From assembly GCA_023258975.1 (NCBI GenBank), contig JAHFRD010000008.1, positions 62,001 to 126,000 of the forward strand: a stretch of 64,000 bases of DNA, given 5' to 3'. The notes beneath the pieces were generated by a model. It searched no databases. It was not told the origin of the DNA and saw only the letters and a program-made list of their open reading frames with translations. The stretch is from Hydrogenophilales bacterium (GTDB lineage Bacteria > Pseudomonadota > Gammaproteobacteria > Burkholderiales > Thiobacillaceae). The translations under genes and the position numbers were made by a program. Of the stretch, positions 60,558 to 64,000 are shown one piece after another (the stretch's first letter is position 1; every line of letters starts with the position of its first letter).

Positions 60558-61234
60558 GGGGTCTCTTCCTCGAATAACTGGATGAATCGTTCGGCGGCAA
60601 GCCTGGGGTCGGCGGCCTCGTACAGCGCGGCAATCACCGCCAGCATATCCGCGCCCGCCCGCAGCAGCGGTGGCGCATTGTCCAGAGTGATGCCGCCGAT
60701 GCCACAGACCGGCAGGCCGGTCTCGTCACGCGCGGCGGCCAGCAGGCCCGGATCGGCGCGGCGCGCCAGCGGCTTGGTGGACGACGAATAAAAACTGCCA
60801 AAGGCGACGTAATCCACTCCGGCATCCGCCGCGCCACGGGCAAGATCCAGGCTCTGGTAGCACGAAGCGCCGAGGATTCTACCGGCACCCAGGCGGTCGC
60901 GCGCGGCGGCAAGCGCGCCGTCCTCCTCGCCCAGATGTACACCGTCAGCCTCGGAGTACAGGCACAGATCGACGTCGTCGTTGATGAGGAGCAGGGCGCC
61001 ATAACGCCGGGTCAGGCCGCGCAGGGCGACGGCCTGTTCCTGCCGATGGCAATCGCCGGCGGCCTTGTTGCGGTATTGCAGGATGCGGCAACCGCCGGCC
61101 AGGATGGCTTCCGTGGCGTCAAGCAGGCGGCGGCTGTCGGGCCAGTCGGGGGTGATCGCGTAGAGGCCGCGCAATCTCCCCCTCCCCCACGGATCATTCG
61201 CGCCGCTAGCGGCGCTCCTACTCATCGTCACCAT
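60554..61234 (-). CDS. thiE: thiamine-phosphate synthase
   Basis: 226 residues (or 223 if the ATG at 61225 is used). TIM-barrel enzyme that joins HMP-pyrophosphate and thiazole phosphate. Motifs: [40 protein letters not shown] with GEED, and the C-terminal [13 protein letters not shown]. The 5' end overlaps the thiD stop by 8-17 bases. It is coupled to hemL. Confidence 0.94.
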   Translation of the reverse strand: MVTMSRSAASGANDPWGRGRLRGLYAITPDWPDSRRLLDATEAILAGGCRILQYRNKAAGDCHRQEQAVALRGLTRRYGALLLINDDVDLCLYSEADGVHLGEEDGALAAARDRLGAGRILGASCYQSLDLARGAADAGVDYVAFGSFYSSSTKPLARRADPGLLAAARDETGLPVCGIGGITLDNAPPLLRAGADMLAVIAALYEAADPRLAAERFIQLFEEETP

Positions 61235-62081
61235 GAACCCAGTACATGCGATCCGGAATGAACTGGCCCATGCCGGGCCGATAGGCGTGTTTCAGGGTCT
61301 GCCAGGTGTAGGCCTGCGCTTCCCTGGCCGCCTCGGCCACATCCTGGCCGAGCGCGAGAAAACCGGCCAGCGCCGAGGCCAGGGTGCAGCCGGAGCCATG
61401 ATAGGAACCGGGCAGGCGTTCCCAGTTCTGGCGATGCACCACGCCACGCGTGTTGTAGAGCGTATTCACCACCTGCGCGCCCTGCTCGTGAGCGCCGGTA
61501 ATCAGCACGAATTCACAGCCCAGGTCGATCAACTCGCGCGCGCAATCGGCCAGTTCGGGCGCCGTTTCGGCTTCCGATGCCTCCTCGCCGTCGTCGGCCG
61601 GATCCTCCGCCAGACGGCGCGCTTCGATGCTGTTGGGAGTGAGCACCGTGGTCTGCGGAAACAGCAGGTCGATCAGGGCGCTCATCAACTCCTCGTTGGC
61701 CAGCGGGTCGCCGCGCCCGGAACTGAGCACCGGATCGAGCACGAGAGGAATGTCGGGATAGTCGGAAACCACTTCGGCGATGGCGGCGACCGCTTCGACG
61801 CTGCCGATCATGCCGATCTTGATCGCGGCCACCGGCATGTCCTCCAGCACGCCGCGCGCCTGATCGGCGATCCACTCGGGCTCCATCGGCAGAAAGTCAT
61901 CCACCCCCACGGTGTCCTGCACCGTGACGGCGGTCACGACGGAGAGCGGATGGCAACCCAGGCTGGCCAGCGTGAGGATGTCGGCCTGCAGGCCGGCCCC
62001 ACCGGTGGGGTCGGTGCCGGCAAAAACCAGCACGATGGGGGGGGGAATGTTGGAAGCCGGGGTGGAAACTGTGGCGGACAT
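61218..62081 (-). CDS. thiD: hydroxymethylpyrimidine (phosphate) kinase
   Basis: 287 residues. Ribokinase-fold enzyme that phosphorylates HMP and HMP-phosphate in thiamine synthesis. VFAGTDPTGGAGLQADI opens the substrate site; LDPVLSSGRGDPL and the anion-hole region LPGSYHGSGCTLASALAGFL are intact. An acidic insert (ADDGEEASEAETAPE) lies near residue 165. First gene of the thiD-thiE-hemL-dsrS operon, divergent from rubredoxin with 67 bases between starts. Confidence 0.94.
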   Translation of the reverse strand: MSATVSTPASNIPPPIVLVFAGTDPTGGAGLQADILTLASLGCHPLSVVTAVTVQDTVGVDDFLPMEPEWIADQARGVLEDMPVAAIKIGMIGSVEAVAAIAEVVSDYPDIPLVLDPVLSSGRGDPLANEELMSALIDLLFPQTTVLTPNSIEARRLAEDPADDGEEASEAETAPELADCARELIDLGCEFVLITGAHEQGAQVVNTLYNTRGVVHRQNWERLPGSYHGSGCTLASALAGFLALGQDVAEAAREAQAYTWQTLKHAYRPGMGQFIPDRMYWVHGDDE

Positions 62082-62148
62082 GCTTGGCGTTATCGAATTG
62101 GCGGGGCAGAATGCGATCTTATTACATAAGTACTAGCCCACTTCGCCA

Positions 62149-62319
62149 ATGGAATATCGAACCTGGATGTGCCTGCTGTGCGGTTACCTCTACGACGAGG
62201 CCAAGGGCAACCCGGATGAAGGCATCCCTCCCGGCACCCGTTGGAGTGACATACCGCCCGACTGGGTCTGCCCGGAGTGCGGTGCTCGAAAAGAAGATTT
62301 CGAGATGGTGGCAATTTGA
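62149..62319 (+). CDS. rubredoxin
   Basis: 56 residues, standard rubredoxin size. One iron held by four Cys in two knuckles: MCLLCGYLYDEAKGNPDEG and VCPECGARKEDF. Electron carrier in the cytoplasm. It lies divergent from thiD and 89 bases before the PhnD/rhodanese gene. Rubredoxin genes are often found beside pilG in betaproteobacteria, but why is not clear. Confidence 0.96.
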   Translation: MEYRTWMCLLCGYLYDEAKGNPDEGIPPGTRWSDIPPDWVCPECGARKEDFEMVAI

Positions 62320-62391
62320 GCACTATCCGTACAAAATGACCGCCGCCGCGGCCTGCCCGCTCCAGGGAGGAGTTCCGAGGGGAGCGGTAAC

Positions 62392-62400
62392 AAGGAGGAT
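62392..62400 (+). promoter_or_regulatory. perfect Shine-Dalgarno sequence AAGGAGGAT
   Basis: Fully complementary to the 3' end of 16S rRNA, 8 bases before the ATG at 62409. Far stronger than other sites in the window. A hairpin (CCGCTCC 62357-62363 with GGAGCGG 62381-62387) lies just upstream in the leader. Confidence 0.85.
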
Positions 62401-62408
62401 ATACATAT

Positions 62409-63599
62409 ATGCGCTGGATAATCGCCACACTCATAGCCCTGTTCGCGGCCACAACGGCCATCACCGCTCACGCGCGGGAAGAACTGCTTCTCAACGTCAC
62501 CCTCGATTACGACCAGGAGCGTGACCACATCGGCACCCAGGCCGTATTCAACGACCTCGCCAAATCCCTCTCAGGCGCCATCGGCCAGCCGGTAAAGCTG
62601 GTCATGACACAGAACGCGGAACGCGTGGGCGAGCGCATCCGCACCAACGCTTATTCCATGTTGCTGGCTCCCGCGCAACTGGTCGGCCTGGCCATGCGCA
62701 ATGGCTATGTGCCGGTCGCCAAATCCGAGCAACACACACGGGTGGTACTGGTGGCGCGCAACAGCGCCAAGGTCAAGTCGCTGGAAGACGCGCGCGGCAA
62801 GCGCATCGCCCTGCCGCACCGGGAATCCCTGGTTAGTTACATGTTCAAGGGCGAGATGAACGCGCTGGGCTTGTCGCCCACCACCTATTTCGGCCGCACC
62901 ATGCACATGACGCTGTATGGCGCGGTGCTCTATGCCATGTCGATAGGCCAGGCCGATCTCGCCGTGCTGCCGGAAGAAGAAGCGAATCAATGGATCAAAC
63001 GGGAACACAGCGGCGTCGTGGTAAAAGCCTTCCCTGACGTGCCAAGCGCCGGCGTGGTAGTCAGCGGCAAGCTCGACGAGGGTCTCAAGGACAAAATCCG
63101 TTCAGCCTTCACCCGGCTCGACAAAGACCTGGAAAAACGCCTGAATCGGGTCAAATTCGGCAGTTTCGACCCCGCCGACAGCCACGATTTCGAATACGTA
63201 TCCACACGCGGTTTCTTCACCCCCGAAATTCTGCCGGGCGCGACCATCGTCACCGCCGAACAGGTCAAGAAACTCATGGCCCAGGGCGTGCCTCTGTTCG
63301 ACGTGCGGCCGCTGGCGCACCGTCGCAACGGCTTCATCCCCGGCTCGGTGAGTGTGCCCTACGAGTTGAACAGCCCCAAGGAAGTGGATTACGACGACGT
63401 GGTCGACCGTTTCGATCTGGCCAAGCTGCCGCAGGATAAAAACGCTCCCATGATCTTCCAGTGCAACGGCGCGGAATGCTGGTTCAGCTACAAGGCGGCG
63501 CGCTACATGGTCAAGCGCGGCTACACGCGAGTCCACTGGTTCCGCACCGGACTACCCGCCTGGAAAGCATCCGGCTACGCGGTACAGCAAGGCTCCTGA
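62409..63599 (+). CDS. periplasmic PhnD/SsuA-like binding protein fused to a rhodanese domain
   Basis: 396 residues. Signal peptide (1-22). Residues 25-275 resemble the PhnD/transferrin-like substrate-binding fold (GTQAVFNDLAKSLSGAIGQP, LEDARGKRIALPHRESLVSY). Residues about 285-390 form a rhodanese domain (VPLFDVRPLAHRRNGFIPGS, and catalytic Cys in FQCNGAECWFSYKAARYM). A fused ligand-binder and sulfur-transfer domain in the periplasm suggests sensing or handling of a sulfur or phosphonate-like compound. It is followed after 28 bases by pilG, and preceded by rubredoxin. The ligand is unknown. Confidence 0.8.
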   Translation: MRWIIATLIALFAATTAITAHAREELLLNVTLDYDQERDHIGTQAVFNDLAKSLSGAIGQPVKLVMTQNAERVGERIRTNAYSMLLAPAQLVGLAMRNGYVPVAKSEQHTRVVLVARNSAKVKSLEDARGKRIALPHRESLVSYMFKGEMNALGLSPTTYFGRTMHMTLYGAVLYAMSIGQADLAVLPEEEANQWIKREHSGVVVKAFPDVPSAGVVVSGKLDEGLKDKIRSAFTRLDKDLEKRLNRVKFGSFDPADSHDFEYVSTRGFFTPEILPGATIVTAEQVKKLMAQGVPLFDVRPLAHRRNGFIPGSVSVPYELNSPKEVDYDDVVDRFDLAKLPQDKNAPMIFQCNGAECWFSYKAARYMVKRGYTRVHWFRTGLPAWKASGYAVQQGS

Positions 63600-63627
63600 C
63601 CTGAACCCCGAGAACACGGAGAGCGGA

Positions 63628-64000
63628 GTGGACAATTCCAACAATCTGGCCGGCGCCAAGGTGATGGTGATCGACGACAGCAACACCATCCGCCGCAGCG
63701 CCGAAATCTTTCTGTTGCAGACCGGCTGCGAGGTCATTCTGGCGGAAGACGGTTTCGACGCACTCGCGAAAATCGCCGACCATCTGCCCGAAGTGATCTT
63801 CGTGGACATCATGATGCCGCGCCTGGATGGCTATCAAACCTGCGCGCTAATCAAGAAGAACGCCCGCTTCCGCGATACGCCGGTCATCATGCTGTCGAGC
63901 AAGGATGGCCTGTTCGATCGGGCGCGCGGGCGCATGGTCGGCTCGGACGAGTACCTGACCAAACCCTTCACCAAAGACACCCTGCTCGACGCGGTGCGCC
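63628..64000 (+). CDS. pilG: twitching motility response regulator PilG (3' truncated by window)
   Basis: At least 124 residues from a GTG at 63628 with a GGAG site just before. CheY-like receiver: KVMVIDDSNTIRRSAEIFLL, phospho-acceptor Asp in VIFVDIMMPRLDGYQTC, IMLSSKDGLFDRARG and YLTKPFTKD. These residues are characteristic of PilG of the Pil-Chp chemosensory system, which controls pilus extension. The C-terminus runs off the window. Links to the pilT/pilU pair far upstream through pilus function only. Confidence 0.9.
   Translation, partial: MDNSNNLAGAKVMVIDDSNTIRRSAEIFLLQTGCEVILAEDGFDALAKIADHLPEVIFVDIMMPRLDGYQTCALIKKNARFRDTPVIMLSSKDGLFDRARGRMVGSDEYLTKPFTKDTLLDAVR

Overview
The window is GC-rich, densely coded DNA whose gene content and order (pilU-pilT-yggS-proC-yggT-yggU, maf-rng, thiD-thiE-hemL, rubredoxin next to pilG) point to a betaproteobacterium. 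A probable dsrS, several c-type cytochromes and two TauE/SafE-like transporters suggest a sulfur- or metal-oxidising lineage of the Thiobacillus/Nitrosomonadales kind. This is inferred from content only; no 16S gene is present.

Layout. 1-2752: right part of a Mu-like transposable element (gam, an ASCH-like gene, gemA/gp16, mor) that stops directly after mor, with no phage structural genes. 2804-13785: core genes (EVE protein, TSUP transporter, DUF3530 hydrolase, PilU/PilT, YggS, ProC, YggT, YggU, a dynamin-like GTPase, RNase G, Maf). 13961-20557: an outer-membrane protein behind a Fur-box-like site, then a minus-strand operon senB-like -> rlmH -> HlyD adaptor -> ABC ATPase -> two FtsX-type permeases. 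20673-21640: tRNA-Ala(GGC), tRNA-Glu(UUC), a decayed recombinase tail and an inverted-repeat element. 21641-28060: FKBP isomerase, deaminase, hslU without hslV, DUF4426, TauE-like protein, diheme cytochrome, BPSS1780-type membrane protein, DUF2782, LOG protein. 28213-39014: two giant surface genes, a 2117-aa DUF11/SdrD-type repeat protein and a 1475-aa OmpA/beta-barrel protein. 39190-43409: polA, a small Lys/Ala-rich exported protein, and a degenerate M48-like membrane protein.

43546-51410 is one tightly overlapping minus-strand operon: TolC, periplasmic adaptor (frameshifted), CzcA-type RND pump, then an alpha/beta hydrolase with a Cys nucleophile, an acyl carrier protein and a ketoacyl synthase. 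A two-component system is divergent (51631-53686). It is followed by a four-gene electron-transfer operon (53889-57015): an outer-membrane cytochrome-porin fusion, a class I cytochrome c, a cytochrome c' and a diheme cytochrome c. The motif TTAC-N6-GTAA occurs once in the divergent RND/regulator promoter and twice before the cytochrome-porin operon, so one regulator may control both. This 43.5-57 kb block is the most promising candidate for an undescribed system.

57112-64000: folE2, then thiD-thiE-hemL-dsrS (minus strand, ATGA-coupled), then rubredoxin, a PhnD-like/rhodanese fusion and the start of pilG.

The window is also rich in palindromic repeats. Two families sit between genes. Related inserts lie in frame inside polA and the giant OmpA-type gene, and two 158-bp copies differ by an inverted hairpin loop.
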